This document shows, one piece after another, positions 39,519 through 50,444 of a DNA stretch of 64,000 nucleotides. The stretch is taken from assembly GCF_023498005.1 (NCBI RefSeq), contig NZ_CP097289.1, positions 3,162,001-3,226,000 on the forward strand. The letters run 5' to 3'. Below the pieces are notes generated by a model that worked only from the letters and a program-made list of their open reading frames with translations, was not told the DNA's origin and searched no databases. Position 1 is the stretch's first letter; every line of letters starts with the position of its first letter. This DNA comes from Streptomyces durmitorensis (GTDB lineage: Bacteria > Actinomycetota > Actinomycetes > Streptomycetales > Streptomycetaceae). The translations under genes and the position numbers were made by a program.

Positions 39519-39620
39519 TTCTCGCATCCTCCGAGATTCGCGGTCCTTGGCTTTGACTGCCTTAAGAACCATGGGAAGAGCCACCTGACGCTGCGGCAGG
39601 GGCAAGCCAGTTGGAGCTGT

Positions 39621-40625
39621 TTACCGAGTTCCCTTGGGGTCCAGGGCGTCGCGCAGCCCGTCACCGAAGAGGTTGAAGGCAAGCACGGTCACGAAGATCG
39701 CCAGGCCGGGGAAGACCATGAACATCGGGTCGTGCTCGTACGTCGCGAGCGCGTCCCGGAGCATGCCGCCCCAGGAAGCCGTCGGCGGGCGTACACCTGC
39801 GCCGAGGAAGCTGAGTGCCGCTTCGGTGAGGATGTTGGTGGGGATCATGAGCGTGGCGTACACGGTGATCGGAGCGACCAGGTTCGGCAGCAACTCACGG
39901 AAGAGGATGTGCCGTTGACCGCCGCCGAGACTGCGGGCCGCTTCGACGTACTCGCGTTCGCGCAGGCTGAGGGTCTGGCCTCGGACGATGCGCCCGACGT
40001 AGGGCCAACCGAAGAAGCCGATCACCAGGATCAGTACGGCGATGCGGACGCCGCTGCCGGTGAGCCCGAGCAGGTCGTCGGGCAGGACCGAGACCAGGGA
40101 GATCACGAAGAGCAGCTGCGGGAAGGCGAGCAGCACGTCCATGACCCGGCTGATCAGCGCGTCGATCCAGCCGCCGAAGTATCCGGCGATGATCCCGAAG
40201 AAGGTGCCGAGCACCACGGCCACCACGGCGGCGAGGAACGCCACGAGGAGCGAGATCCGGGCGCCGTAGACGATCCGGCTGAAGACGTCGCGTCCCTTGT
40301 TGGGCTCCACCCCGAAGAGGAAGTCCCAACTCATGCCGCCGAACGCGCCCTTGGGCAGGTTCGTGAGGTCTTCCAGCTCGTCCTGGTGGAACTCGTTGGG
40401 CGGGTGGCCCAGCAGGGAGACGATCAGGGGCGCGAAGACGGCGACAAGGACCAGGACGAGCACGGTGATGCCGCCGGCCAGGGCGACCTTGTCCCGCTTC
40501 AGGCGGTTCCAGGCGATCTGCTTGAGGGACCGCCCCTCGACCTTCTTCACCCCTGCATCAGCTGCGGGAGCGACGTCCGCTGTCGGGTCCGCGTCCGCAG
40601 GTGTGTCATGCAATGGTGCCGTCAT
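39621..40625 (-). CDS. Peptide ABC importer permease (DppC/OppC type)
   Basis: 334 residues from the ATG at 40625. The cytoplasmic N-terminus is long and Ala/Asp/Pro-rich (DTPADADPTADVAPAADAG), followed by the DppC N-terminal segment WNRLKRDKVALAGGITVLV. The EAA motif is EREYVEAARSLGGGQRHILF. It is the first gene of the operon, ahead of the binding protein, which is unusual; 102 bases separate it from the binding-protein gene. The upstream intergenic region should hold the operon promoter. Confidence 0.93.
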   Translation of the reverse strand: MTAPLHDTPADADPTADVAPAADAGVKKVEGRSLKQIAWNRLKRDKVALAGGITVLVLVLVAVFAPLIVSLLGHPPNEFHQDELEDLTNLPKGAFGGMSWDFLFGVEPNKGRDVFSRIVYGARISLLVAFLAAVVAVVLGTFFGIIAGYFGGWIDALISRVMDVLLAFPQLLFVISLVSVLPDDLLGLTGSGVRIAVLILVIGFFGWPYVGRIVRGQTLSLREREYVEAARSLGGGQRHILFRELLPNLVAPITVYATLMIPTNILTEAALSFLGAGVRPPTASWGGMLRDALATYEHDPMFMVFPGLAIFVTVLAFNLFGDGLRDALDPKGTR

Positions 40626-40989
40626 CGTGGCAGGGACCCCTCTCAACCGGTGGTGACCGGCCCGCACTTGTCGCTGTAGCGATGTGATCAGTCCGTCGTA
40701 CACAGGGGCGAAGCGCCCCTGGTGCGGGAGTCTTCATCGGGGTCGCGATCTGTTACCAGCCTTGACGGTGAATGGATGCGCAACCGTGATGCTGATCGAG
40801 GTGTTCCGTTATCCGGACGCACGTGAACGAGGGGCGAACACGGGGCAGTTGGGTCGCAAGGTGCCACGAGAGCCCATAGGGCCCCTCCGCCATCAGAACG
40901 GACATCGTGACGGTCAGGGCAGGTATACGAGCCGCGGTGGCCGGTTCAAGACCCCTTCAGGGGCCTCCGAACGCCGCGTCGCGGCCGCT
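40626..40989. other. Intergenic region upstream of the peptide importer operon
   Basis: No coding sequence could be supported on either strand. It contains the hairpin CAGGGGCG-AAG-CGCCCCTG at 40702-40720 in what would be the leader of the importer operon, and a small CCCCTTCAGGGG palindrome at 40952-40963 just after the sseB-like stop, a candidate terminator. I could not assign a -10/-35 pair with confidence. Confidence 0.5.
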
Positions 40990-41763
40990 TCAGTACTGCG
41001 CGGGGTAGCCGTATCCGCCCGCGGGTGCCGGGGCCGGCTGGGCCTCGCGGTCGTAGAAGGGCCTGACGTTGGCGCGCAGCCACATGGCCACGGGGTCGTA
41101 CGCGTCCGACATCGCGACGGTCGACACGGGCAGGCCGTCGGGGACGGCGGCGATCGACTGCTGCATCATCGTGCGCACCCCGTCGACCGACGACGGCGAC
41201 GTGTCGTACACATCGAGGCCGATGGCCAGGTACGGCGCGCCGAGCGCGGGCTGCACCCAGGCGCGGCGCAGCGAGCGGACCGCGGGGGTGCGGTGCGCGT
41301 TCTGCGTGAGCAGGGCGTAGAACTGGGGGATCTCGATGGCCGGCTCGGTGAGCCGCAGCGGTCCTGCGGGCAGCAGGTCGAGGCCCGACGCGATGCGCCG
41401 CAGGTCGAGCCAGGGGATGCCGACGCCGCCGCCGGGGGCGTGCGGGTTGAGCCAGAGGCCGTAGTGGTCGGGGTAGAGGGTGCGGGAGATGTCGAGGCCG
41501 CTGACCACCTCGTACGAGCGGTTCCAGCCACTGGCGGAGAGCTCCTGGGCGGAGGTCACGCACGGCGCGTACCCGAGGCCCTCGACCTCCATGTTTCCGT
41601 ACTGCGCGTCGGGGGATCCGGCCTGGCCGTGCCAGAGCAGCATCCACACCTGGTCGGCGGCGAGCGCCCGCAGGAGCGCCTCGTAGGCGTCGTAGCGCCC
41701 CGGTGTCACCTGGCGCAGCATGTGCTCGACCTGCCCGGCCGCAGCCGTGCCCGACGCACTCAC
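40990..41763 (-). CDS. SseB-family protein (enhanced serine sensitivity), first copy
   Basis: 257 residues, GTG start at 41763. Segments VWMLLWHGQAGSPDAQYGNM, PWLDLRRIASGL, RLTEPAIEIPQFYALL (SseB C-terminal domain) and the Pro/Gly/Tyr-rich tail are consistent with the SseB family, in which overexpression in E. coli alters serine sensitivity. Mechanism is unknown. It is the downstream member of a pair with the next gene, and both lie beside the glycine/serine catabolic cluster, which fits a role in serine homeostasis (inference). A second in-frame start, MLRQVTPG, is possible. Confidence 0.75.
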   Translation of the reverse strand: MSASGTAAAGQVEHMLRQVTPGRYDAYEALLRALAADQVWMLLWHGQAGSPDAQYGNMEVEGLGYAPCVTSAQELSASGWNRSYEVVSGLDISRTLYPDHYGLWLNPHAPGGGVGIPWLDLRRIASGLDLLPAGPLRLTEPAIEIPQFYALLTQNAHRTPAVRSLRRAWVQPALGAPYLAIGLDVYDTSPSSVDGVRTMMQQSIAAVPDGLPVSTVAMSDAYDPVAMWLRANVRPFYDREAQPAPAPAGGYGYPAQY

Positions 41764-41886
41764 CCTTAACCGCCCCTTCGCGATGACCCGCTGACCCGGT
41801 GGCCCCGGGTCATGAAACCAGCTTAAGCGGCGATCCTGACGCCGACTTGACGTACGGCACCCTCACACACGTACCTGCACATGTCC

Positions 41887-42696
41887 TTACACAGGTCCGT
41901 GCTCGTGCCCCGGGCTCCGGCCGAAGAAAGGCCTGACCCGCTCGCGCAGCCAGTCCCCGACCGGATCCTGGGCCACGTCGAGCAGCACCAGGTTCACCGG
42001 CCAGGCCACCGGGGCCTGGCCAAGAGCACGACCCACGGCCTCCATCGGCAGCTCGCGCGCGTTGCCCTCCCAGGAGGTCAGTTCGACGCCGACGAACAGC
42101 GTGGGGTCCTCGCCCTCGACGCTCGCCAGGCAGCGGCGTGCGCTCAGGACGACCCCGGTGGCCTCGAACTCACGGGCGGCGGCGGACAGGAAGTCCACCG
42201 GGTCCTCCTGCCAGTCCGGTTCGAAGAGGCGTACGCGGCCGCCGCTCGCGGGCCCGTCCAGCGGGGTGCGCCCGGCGCGGCAGAGCTCGGCGACGGCAGG
42301 CGGCGGCAGCGGGACCCCGACCGTGCCGTCCGGGTTGACCGCGATGCCCAGCTGCGGGGGCAGGCCGCGCGCGAACTCCACGGCGGGCGCCACGGTGCAG
42401 CCCATCCGGCCGCCGGTGGCCTGCTGGAACTGCTGCTCGGAGCTGAAGACGGGGACGTAGGCCTGGCCCTCGATCTCCAGCGTGGGCAGGTCCAGGGTGC
42501 CGCTGTCCGGGGCTCCGCCGTTCGGCAGCGGGACCCAGACGTGGCTGCGGCCGAGCACCTCGACGATGCGGGCCCCCGCGGAGGCACCGGTCGGGGGCGC
42601 CCCCGGCGTGGCCAGCGATGCCGCCAGCACCTCTTCGAGTTCGTTGCCCGGCCATCCTCCGTAGGGATGGGCGTGTGCCTGCGCCGGAAAGTCCAT
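41887..42696 (-). CDS. SseB-family protein, second copy
   Basis: 269 residues from the ATG at 42696. VWVPLPNGG, VPVFSSEQQFQQATGG and LPPQLGIAVNPDGTVGVPLP are the core SseB domain; RVRLFEPDWQEDPVDFLSAA and SWEGNARELP form the C-terminal SseB_C domain. It is more canonical than the adjacent paralogue and shares the WLRERVRPFF/WLRANVRPFY ending with it, showing that the two arose by duplication. Soluble, probably cytoplasmic. Confidence 0.85.
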   Translation of the reverse strand: MDFPAQAHAHPYGGWPGNELEEVLAASLATPGAPPTGASAGARIVEVLGRSHVWVPLPNGGAPDSGTLDLPTLEIEGQAYVPVFSSEQQFQQATGGRMGCTVAPAVEFARGLPPQLGIAVNPDGTVGVPLPPPAVAELCRAGRTPLDGPASGGRVRLFEPDWQEDPVDFLSAAAREFEATGVVLSARRCLASVEGEDPTLFVGVELTSWEGNARELPMEAVGRALGQAPVAWPVNLVLLDVAQDPVGDWLRERVRPFFGRSPGHEHGPV

Positions 42697-42759
42697 CTCT
42701 TTAACCCCTGCTCGGTCCCGCTCTGCCTGCGGCACGACCCTAACGTGGCGGCGGGCGGC

Positions 42760-43446
42760 TCAGTCGCCGAAGCCGATCCCCCGCAGCACGCCCGCCGCCG
42801 TCCGGTCGAGCAGCACCGCCGAGCCGCAGCCGCGCGGCAGATCGCCCCGCTCGGCGGCGCCGACCAGGCGGCCGACCGTCCTGCGGTGGCGCGCGAAGGC
42901 GTACCGCGACACGCCGCGGCCGCGCGAGAGCTGGCCCTCTATGGCGGTGTCCGGCGGCACGTCGAGCAGCAGCAGGTGCAGCGTCGTGCCGCGCCGCGCG
43001 GCCTCGCGGGCCAGCCAGCGGCGCACCCAGGTCTGGGTGCCGCAGTCGTGCACCACGACGCTCTCGCCGGAGCGCAGGGCCCTGCGCAGCCCCGCGTAGT
43101 GCGCGAGGCGCACCAGGGGGCGGTACACCGCGTACGGCAGCAGACCCGGCATGCGCCGGGCCCAGCGGTCGCGGGTGTCCTGCGAGTCGATGCGCGGGCC
43201 CGTGACGGCTCTGCGCATCAGCGTGGACTTGCCGCTGCCCGGCAGCCCGGAGACGACGATCAGGTCGCCGTCGCCGAACGTCAGCCGGTGCGGGCTGTGA
43301 CCGGCCCGCTGCCGCAGGTCGCGGACGACGGCCGTCGGCAGGGCGCCGCAGCTCTCCCTGGTGGGGGCGGCGGCCTGTTTGGGCAGGGCCACCCCTGTGT
43401 TGGTCGCGTAGACACTCGTCCTGCGCACCGTGATCGGCCTCCCCAT
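42760..43446 (-). CDS. P-loop ATPase / kinase-like protein
   Basis: 228 residues from the ATG at 43446 (GTG at 43455 is an alternative). IVVSGLPGSGKSTLMRRAV is a Walker A typical of AAA_33/zeta-toxin-like and gluconate-kinase-like proteins, followed by DSQDTRDRWARRMPG, a candidate base-recognition or catalytic loop, and VVVHDCGTQTWVRRWLAREA then LHLLLLDVPPDTAIEGQ, the strand and lid. It probably phosphorylates a small molecule. No toxin signature beyond the P-loop. Divergent from the glycine riboswitch operon. Confidence 0.78.
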   Translation of the reverse strand: MGRPITVRRTSVYATNTGVALPKQAAAPTRESCGALPTAVVRDLRQRAGHSPHRLTFGDGDLIVVSGLPGSGKSTLMRRAVTGPRIDSQDTRDRWARRMPGLLPYAVYRPLVRLAHYAGLRRALRSGESVVVHDCGTQTWVRRWLAREAARRGTTLHLLLLDVPPDTAIEGQLSRGRGVSRYAFARHRRTVGRLVGAAERGDLPRGCGSAVLLDRTAAGVLRGIGFGD

Positions 43447-43593
43447 AGCGGTCACGTACCTGCTTCCCGCAGCTTCCCCGGCAAGTGTAAAGAGAAGGTA
43501 ATGCGGCACAAGGGCATTACTGGACTGGCACTGCCCTGTGACGCGGGCGCGTGCAATGATGTGCCCGCAAACTCCATACAGGCCGTTTGAATC

Positions 43594-43816
43594 CGCGCGG
43601 GAGAGTCCCCGGCCATCGTCGTACGACGTTATGACGCACCGGGGCGCCGAAGGAGCAAGTCCCTCCCTTGAATCTCTCAGGCCCCGTACCGCGCGGGCGA
43701 GGCACATCTGAAAAGCGGGCCGCCCCGGCGGCTCCACCCAAGGTGCAAGTCATGACCCCCTGTACGTGCGGGTCGTGGTGAACCTCTCAGGTTCCGATGA
43801 CAGATGGGGAGGATCG
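43594..43816 (+). promoter_or_regulatory. Tandem glycine riboswitch
   Basis: Two aptamers lie in series ahead of gcvT. The first has GGGAGAG (43599-43605), CCGAAGGAGCAAG (43647-43659) and AATCTCTCAGG (43671-43681); the second has AAGGTGCAAG (from 43740), AACCTCTCAGG (43781-43791) and GACAGATGGGG (43798-43809). These are the conserved glycine-aptamer cores. In Streptomyces griseus this riboswitch raises gcv expression with glycine (known); the same is expected here. Confidence 0.95.
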
Positions 43817-43848
43817 ACCTCGCCCGTCATGCCCTGGGAGTTCCACGT

Positions 43849-44982
43849 ATGAGTACCGCCCCCCGTCTGACTGCCCTCGATGCCGTGCATCGCGCGCTCG
43901 GCGCGACCATGACCGACTTCGCGGGCTGGGACATGCCGCTGCGCTACGGCAGCGAGCGTGACGAGCACATCGCCGTCCGCACCAAGGCCGGTCTCTTCGA
44001 CCTCTCCCACATGGGCGAGATCACGGTCACAGGCCCCGAGGCCGTGGACTTCCTGAACTTCTCGCTGGTCGGCAACATCGGCTCCATCGGTGTCGGCCGC
44101 GCCCGCTACACGATGATCGTCGACGCGGACGGCGGCATTCTGGACGACCTGATCGTCTACCGCCTCGGCGAGGCCGAGGCCCCCGAGTACATGGTGGTCG
44201 CCAACGCCTCGAACGCGCAGGTCGTGCTCGACGCGCTCACCGCCCGCGCCGACGGCTTCGACGCCGAGGTCCGCGACGACCGCGACGCGTACGCCCTGCT
44301 CGCCGTCCAGGGTCCCGAGTCCCCCGGCATCCTGAAGTCACTCACGGACGCCGACCTGGACGGCCTGAAGTACTACGCGGGCCTGCCCGGCACGGTCGCC
44401 GGTGTCCCCGCGCTGATCGCCCGCACGGGCTACACCGGCGAGGACGGCTTCGAGCTCTTCGTCGCGCCCGGCGACGCCGAGAAGCTCTGGGGCGCACTCA
44501 TGGAGGCCGGCGAGCCCGTCGGCCTGGTCCCGGCCGGGCTCTCCTGCCGCGACACGCTCCGCCTTGAGGCGGGCATGCCGCTGTACGGGCACGAGCTGAC
44601 CGCTGAGCTGACGCCCTTCGACGCCGGTCTCGGCCGGGTCGTGAAGTTCGAGAAGACCTCGCAGTCCGACACCTTCGTGGGGCGCGCCGCGCTCGCGGCC
44701 GCCGCCGAGCGCGCCGAGACCGCTCCCCCGCGCAAGCTGGTGGGCCTGGTCGCCGCGGGCCGCCGCGTCCCGCGCGCGGGCTTCTCCGTGGTGGCGGACG
44801 GCAAGGTCATCGGCGAGGTCACCTCCGGCGCCCCGTCCCCGACGCTTGGCAAGCCGATCGCCATCGCGTACGTCGACGCGGCGCACGCCGCCCCCGGCAC
44901 CGAGGGCGTGGGCGTGGACATCCGGGGCACGCACGAGCCGTACGAGGTCGTGGCGCTGCCGTTCTACAAGCGCCAGAAGTGA
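43849..44982 (+). CDS. gcvT: Glycine cleavage system T protein (aminomethyltransferase)
   Basis: 377 residues from the ATG at 43849, GGGAG nine bases upstream. [28 protein letters not shown] and [11 protein letters not shown] are standard GcvT folate-binding motifs. It takes the methylene group from lipoyl-bound aminomethyl on GcvH to tetrahydrofolate, releasing ammonia. Translation follows the riboswitch directly; 58 bases separate it from gcvH. Confidence 0.98.
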   Translation: MSTAPRLTALDAVHRALGATMTDFAGWDMPLRYGSERDEHIAVRTKAGLFDLSHMGEITVTGPEAVDFLNFSLVGNIGSIGVGRARYTMIVDADGGILDDLIVYRLGEAEAPEYMVVANASNAQVVLDALTARADGFDAEVRDDRDAYALLAVQGPESPGILKSLTDADLDGLKYYAGLPGTVAGVPALIARTGYTGEDGFELFVAPGDAEKLWGALMEAGEPVGLVPAGLSCRDTLRLEAGMPLYGHELTAELTPFDAGLGRVVKFEKTSQSDTFVGRAALAAAAERAETAPPRKLVGLVAAGRRVPRAGFSVVADGKVIGEVTSGAPSPTLGKPIAIAYVDAAHAAPGTEGVGVDIRGTHEPYEVVALPFYKRQK

Positions 44983-45040
44983 CACCCCGCACAACAGCCT
45001 CGTTCATCAGCACTCCCCCGCGTACAGGAGAATTCAGGTC

Positions 45041-45418
45041 ATGAGCAACCCCCAGCAGCTGCGTTACAGCAAGGAGCACGAGTGGCTCTCGGCCGTCGTG
45101 GAAGGTGTGGCCACCGTCGGCATCACCGAGCACGCGGCCAACGCGCTCGGTGACGTCGTCTTCGCCCAGCTCCCCGAGGTCGGCGAGACGGTGACCGCGG
45201 GCGAGACCTGCGGCGAGCTCGAGTCGACGAAGTCCGTCAGCGACCTGTACTCGCCGGTGACCGGTGAGGTCGTCGAGTCGAACCAGGACGTCGTGGAGGA
45301 CCCGTCGCTGGTCAACTCCGCGCCCTTCGAGGGCGGCTGGCTGTTCAAGGTGCGTGTCGCGGATGAGCCGCAGGACCTGCTCTCCGCCGACGAGTACACC
45401 GAGTTTTCCGGCAGCTGA
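45041..45418 (+). CDS. gcvH: Glycine cleavage system H protein
   Basis: 125 residues. The lipoyl attachment lysine is Lys64 in [15 protein letters not shown]. It shuttles the aminomethyl intermediate between the P, T and L proteins. The P protein gene is not in this window. AGGAG lies upstream of the ATG at 45041, and glyA begins 30 bases beyond the stop. Confidence 0.98.
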   Translation: MSNPQQLRYSKEHEWLSAVVEGVATVGITEHAANALGDVVFAQLPEVGETVTAGETCGELESTKSVSDLYSPVTGEVVESNQDVVEDPSLVNSAPFEGGWLFKVRVADEPQDLLSADEYTEFSGS

Positions 45419-45448
45419 AGCCTCCTAAAGACCCCTAGGGACCACCTG

Positions 45449-46711
45449 ATGTCGCTTCTCAACACCCCTCTCCACGAGCTGGACCCGGACGTCGCCGCCG
45501 CCGTCGACGCCGAGCTCCACCGCCAGCAGTCCACCCTGGAAATGATCGCCTCGGAGAACTTCGCTCCGGTCGCCGTCATGGAGGCCCAGGGCACGGTCCT
45601 GACCAACAAGTACGCCGAGGGCTACCCCGGCCGCCGCTACTACGGCGGCTGCGAGCACGTCGACGTCACCGAGCAGATCGCGATCGACCGGATCAAGGAC
45701 CTGTTCGGCGCCGAGTACGCCAACGTCCAGCCGCACTCCGGCGCCTCCGCCAACCAGGCCGCCCTCTTCGCCATCGCCAAGCCCGGCGACACGATCCTCG
45801 GCCTGGATCTGGCGCACGGCGGCCACCTCACGCACGGCATGCGCCTGAACTTCTCCGGCAAGCAGTTCAACGTGGTCGCGTACCACGTGGACGAGGCCGG
45901 TCTGGTGGACATGGCCGAGGTCGAGCGCCTGGCCAAGGAGAACAGCCCGAAGGTGATCATCGCGGGCTGGTCCGCCTACCCGCGCCAGCTGGACTTCGCG
46001 GAGTTCCGCCGGATCGCCGACGAGGTCGGCGCGTACCTGTGGGTCGACATGGCGCACTTCGCCGGGCTCGTCGCCGCAGGGCTGCACCCGAACCCGGTGC
46101 CGTACGCGGACGTGGTCACCTCCACGACGCACAAGACGCTCGGCGGCCCGCGCGGCGGCGTCATCCTGGCCCGCAGCAAGGAGTTCGCCAAGAAGCTGAA
46201 CTCCGCGGTCTTCCCCGGCTTCCAGGGCGGCCCCCTGGAGCACGTGATCGCGGCCAAGGCCGTCTCCTTCAAGGTCGCGGCCTCCGAGGAGTTCAAGGAG
46301 CGCCAGCAGCGCACCCTGGACGGCGCCCGCATCCTGGCCGAGCGCCTGGTGCAGGACGACGCGAAGGCCGTCGGCGTCGACGTCCTGTCCGGCGGCACGG
46401 ACGTGCACCTGGTCCTGGTGGACCTGCGCAACTCCGAGCTCGACGGCCAGCAGGCCGAGGACCGCCTCCACGAGGTCGGCATCACGGTCAACCGCAACGC
46501 GGTCCCGAACGACCCGCGCCCCCCGATGGTCACCTCGGGCCTGCGGATCGGTACGCCCGCGCTCGCGACCCGTGGCTTCCAGGAGGACGACTTCCGTGAG
46601 GTCGCCGACGTCATCGCCGAGGCGCTGAAGCCGGGCGACGTCGACACGGAGTCGCTCAAGGCCCGCGTCTCGGCCTTGGCAGCCAAGCACCCGCTGTACC
46701 CCAACCTGTAG
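45449..46711 (+). CDS. glyA: Serine hydroxymethyltransferase
   Basis: 420 residues with the PLP lysine Lys229 in [14 protein letters not shown], and the N-terminal EMIASENF plus GGCEHVD motifs. It interconverts serine and glycine with methylene-tetrahydrofolate. Together with gcvTH it channels glycine to serine, and the following sdaA can then drain serine. A promoter or terminator structure follows at 46716. Confidence 0.98.
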   Translation: MSLLNTPLHELDPDVAAAVDAELHRQQSTLEMIASENFAPVAVMEAQGTVLTNKYAEGYPGRRYYGGCEHVDVTEQIAIDRIKDLFGAEYANVQPHSGASANQAALFAIAKPGDTILGLDLAHGGHLTHGMRLNFSGKQFNVVAYHVDEAGLVDMAEVERLAKENSPKVIIAGWSAYPRQLDFAEFRRIADEVGAYLWVDMAHFAGLVAAGLHPNPVPYADVVTSTTHKTLGGPRGGVILARSKEFAKKLNSAVFPGFQGGPLEHVIAAKAVSFKVAASEEFKERQQRTLDGARILAERLVQDDAKAVGVDVLSGGTDVHLVLVDLRNSELDGQQAEDRLHEVGITVNRNAVPNDPRPPMVTSGLRIGTPALATRGFQEDDFREVADVIAEALKPGDVDTESLKARVSALAAKHPLYPNL

Positions 46712-46715
46712 CATT

Positions 46716-46791
46716 TTCGTACGCTTTCCTTCGTACGAATCTTCGGGGCACCGCGCACACTGGACAGTGAAGACAGTGAGTGCGGTGCCCC
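46716..46791 (+). promoter_or_regulatory. Two stem-loops in the glyA-sdaA gap
   Basis: TTCGTACG / CGTACGAA (46716-46723, 46732-46739) forms a perfect 8-bp stem, and GGGGCACCGC pairs with GCGGTGCCCC around a 25-base loop just after. The 158-base gap contains no other gene. They may terminate part of the gcv transcript or regulate sdaA, whose GTG is about 80 bases further on. Confidence 0.6.
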
Positions 46792-46869
46792 GGCTCATGC
46801 CCCGCGTTCGTAGTTTTCTGCACCACCCCGGCAGACAACGGCGTCTACCAACCACCATTGGAGTTTCTC

Positions 46870-48255
<1,386 letters not shown>

Positions 48256-48260
48256 GCCTG

Positions 48261-48308
48261 CGACAGGGCTCGCCTAGCAGGTGGCGACAGGGCTCTCCTA
48301 GCAGGTGG
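48261..48308. repeat. Exact 24-bp tandem duplication with one mismatch
   Basis: CGACAGGGCTCGCCTAGCAG GTGG is followed at once by the same 24 bases with C to T at one position. The second copy contains the stop codon (TAG, minus strand) of the hydrolase remnant. Confidence 0.85.
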
Positions 48309-48580
48309 CGTCGGGGCGGACCGGCTTCAGGTCGGTGAGGTAGGCGTCGACGGCGTCCGTGACGCAGGCGCTGCTGCGGCCGTACGCGGTGTGGCCCAGG
48401 CCCTCGTAGGTCAGGAGCATCCCGCCGGGGAACTGGTCCGCCAGGCTCTCGGCCTCCTCGTACGGGGTGGCCGGGTCGCCGGTGGTGCCGAGGCCAGTCC
48501 TCGCAGGAGAGTTCGTCGGTCACGCTCGTGGTGCCGTAGCCGTGGGCCGCCCAGGCCGCGATGGAGAGGCCGAGGCCCGT
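48298..48580 (-). pseudogene. Remnant of a TAP-like alpha/beta hydrolase (C-terminal end)
   Basis: From 48489 to 48298 the minus strand reads GTTGDPATPYEEAESLADQF, then a stretch with GHTAYGRS, and ends DATC, which is the C-terminal end of tripeptidyl-aminopeptidase-like hydrolases (acid Asp and catalytic His regions). Upstream, in another frame, the text GYGTTSVTDELSCEDWP abuts it at a one-base frame change, and the nucleophile half is gone. No start codon with a signal peptide is present, so this is decayed. The 24-bp tandem duplication overlaps its stop. Confidence 0.75.
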
Positions 48581-48624
48581 CGGCCCCGCCCTGTGCCCCC
48601 TGCCCCCAGCACCCAGCACCGTGC

Positions 48625-49284
48625 TCACCGCGCGAAGAACAACGCCTCCGCGCCCACCGGCCGGTACCCCGCCGCCTGAAAGGCCCGCACACTGCGTGCG
48701 TTGCCCGCGGACTGCTGCGACCACACCGGGGATCCGCCGGGCACCAGATGCCGGGCGGCGAGCGCGAGCGCCCGGCCGAGCCCCCGGTGCCGTACGTCCT
48801 CCTCGACCTCGATCGCTGCCTCCCAGCGCCCGGCGAGCCCGCGCCCGAGCACGAGGACGCCGCCGCCCGCGCAGGCCCATACCCGCACGTCGTCGCGGCG
48901 CTTGCGGGCCCGTACCACCCGGGGGTGGTCCGGGTCGTCGATCTCGCGCAGGCCGAGGGCCGGTTCGGGGCCGCCCGGCAGGGCGTCGGCCACGGTCAGG
49001 AGGTCGGTGGTGTCCGTCGCGCGTCCCGTGCGCGCCAGGAAGGCGGCGAGGAACAGGGGGTTCATCGTGGCGGCCAGCGGATCGCAGTCGAGCGCGGCGA
49101 GGGTGTCGTGCACCCATGCCGGGTCCTCGTCCGTGAAGACCACCGAGTGCGCGGTGAAGGCGATCACGCCCGCGTCGCGGTGGCAGGGCTGCGGCACGAC
49201 GGTGGTGGTGCCGTCGGGCGGCGGGAACCGCCCGTGGGCCGCCGCGTCGAGGATCGCCCCGAGCGTGGCAGGGGTGCTGGCCAT
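48625..49284 (-). CDS. GNAT N-acetyltransferase
   Basis: 219 residues with AAGGAG eight bases before the ATG. The acetyl-CoA loop is VRHRGLGRALALAARHLVPG, followed by SAGNARSVRAFQAAGYRPVG, the typical last helix-strand of the fold. The N-terminal half (PPDGTTTVVPQPCHRDAGVI) is not typical and may bind the substrate. Divergent from the EF-hand gene over about 80 bases. Confidence 0.85.
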   Translation of the reverse strand: MASTPATLGAILDAAAHGRFPPPDGTTTVVPQPCHRDAGVIAFTAHSVVFTDEDPAWVHDTLAALDCDPLAATMNPLFLAAFLARTGRATDTTDLLTVADALPGGPEPALGLREIDDPDHPRVVRARKRRDDVRVWACAGGGVLVLGRGLAGRWEAAIEVEEDVRHRGLGRALALAARHLVPGGSPVWSQQSAGNARSVRAFQAAGYRPVGAEALFFAR

Positions 49285-49365
49285 GGGCGTACTCCTTGTG
49301 ATCGCGTCCCCGGACGGCCGATACCCTAGCCCTCGTCAGTAGTGCACCAAGAAGGGGTGGATCCG

Positions 49366-49578
49366 GTGGCGGACATCGAGGAAGCGCGCAAGACGTTCGA
49401 CCAGTTCGACGCGGACGGCGACGGCTTCATCACGGCGGCCGAGTGGAAGTCGGCGATGGCGAAGATGGGGGACTTCTACGTCACCGAGACGGTGGCCGAG
49501 GCCGTGATCGGCACGAAGGACACCGACAAGGACAAGCGTCTCTCCTTCGACGAGTTCTGGGCGAGCCTTAACAAGTAG
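49366..49578 (+). CDS. Small calcium-binding EF-hand protein (calerythrin/Cab type)
   Basis: 70 residues from the GTG at 49366, GAAGGGG upstream. Two EF-hands are readable: the first loop is DADGDGFITAAE, fully canonical at positions 1, 3, 5 and 12; the second is DTDKDKRLSFDE, with Lys replacing Gly at position 6. Streptomyces has several such Cab proteins (the coelicolor neighbour SCO5464, from memory). It is predicted to be a cytoplasmic Ca2+ buffer or sensor. Confidence 0.93.
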   Translation: MADIEEARKTFDQFDADGDGFITAAEWKSAMAKMGDFYVTETVAEAVIGTKDTDKDKRLSFDEFWASLNK

Positions 49579-49603
49579 CGGCCTGAACAATTAGCGGGAC
49601 ACG

Positions 49604-49649
49604 ACGCGGAAGGGGTCCGGCACGCGCGAGCGCCGGGCCCCTTCCGCGT
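49604..49649. terminator. Strong bidirectional terminator
   Basis: ACGCGGAAGGGG pairs with CCCCTTCCGCGT, continuing through CCGGC/GCCGG with single unpaired bases, closing a ten-base loop. It sits between the ends of convergent genes (EF-hand protein and ABC ATPase) and would serve both. Confidence 0.85.
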
Positions 49650-49652
49650 ACC

Positions 49653-50444
49653 TCAGCGGGCGCGCCGCGCCGCCCGCACGCTCCACCGGCCCTCGGTGCG
49701 CTCGAGCCGCACCGGGTGGTCGAAGCACTTGCTGATCTGATCGCTGGTCAGTACGTCGTCCACGGCGCCGGAGGCGAGCGCGCGGCCGTCGCGAAGCAGC
49801 AGCGCGTGCGTCGTACCGGCCGGGAGCTCCTCCAGGTGGTGCGTGACCAGGACCGTGGCGAGCTCGGGGTGTGTCTCGCGCAGGGTGTCCAGGCTGTCGA
49901 GGAGGCGTTCGCGGCCCGCGAGGTCCAGCCCGGTGGCCGGTTCGTCGAGCAGCACGAGCCGCGGCCTCGGCATCAGCGAGCGCGCGATCAGGGTCCGTCC
50001 GCGCTCGCCCTGCGAGAGCGTGGGCCAGCGCGCGTCCGTGCGGTGCGCGAGGCCGAGCATGGCGATCAGGCGGTCGGCCTGCTCCTCCTGCTCGGGTGTG
50101 GGGCGCCAACGGGGCAGCGGTTCCACGCTGTTGGTGAGCCCGGTGAGGACGACGTCGCGCACGCGCAGGGGTGAGCGCAGCGGGTGACGCGGGTTCACAT
50201 GACCTACGTACGCGCGGAGTTCGCGCAGGTCGACGCTGCCCAGGCGACGGCCGAGCACCTCGACCGTGCCGTGCGTGGGGTGGGTGACGGCGCCGCAGAG
50301 GCCGAGCAGGGTCGACTTGCCCGCGCCGTTCGCGCCGAGCAGCGCCCAGTGCTCGCCGGGGCGGACGGTGAGGGTGACCTCTTCGAGGATGGGGCGCCCC
50401 TCGCGCACGACGGTGACGGTGTCGGCGTGCAGGACCGGGGTCAT
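49653..50444 (-). CDS. ABC transporter ATP-binding protein
   Basis: 263 residues. Walker A is [11 protein letters not shown], signature [16 protein letters not shown], Walker [13 protein letters not shown], switch THHLEELP. The first domain text [21 protein letters not shown] is usual for ModF/YlmA-like soluble ATPases; no permease is adjacent. The ATG overlaps the leuA stop (ATGA), so expression depends on leuA translation. Possibly a stand-alone ATPase; cargo unknown. Confidence 0.9.
   Translation of the reverse strand: MTPVLHADTVTVVREGRPILEEVTLTVRPGEHWALLGANGAGKSTLLGLCGAVTHPTHGTVEVLGRRLGSVDLRELRAYVGHVNPRHPLRSPLRVRDVVLTGLTNSVEPLPRWRPTPEQEEQADRLIAMLGLAHRTDARWPTLSQGERGRTLIARSLMPRPRLVLLDEPATGLDLAGRERLLDSLDTLRETHPELATVLVTHHLEELPAGTTHALLLRDGRALASGAVDDVLTSDQISKCFDHPVRLERTEGRWSVRAARRAR

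Noticed and set aside
40780-41769. Plus-strand frame crossing the region upstream of the peptide importer and opposite the first SseB gene
   Set aside because: Continuous with the antisense of SseB and lacks protein-like composition.
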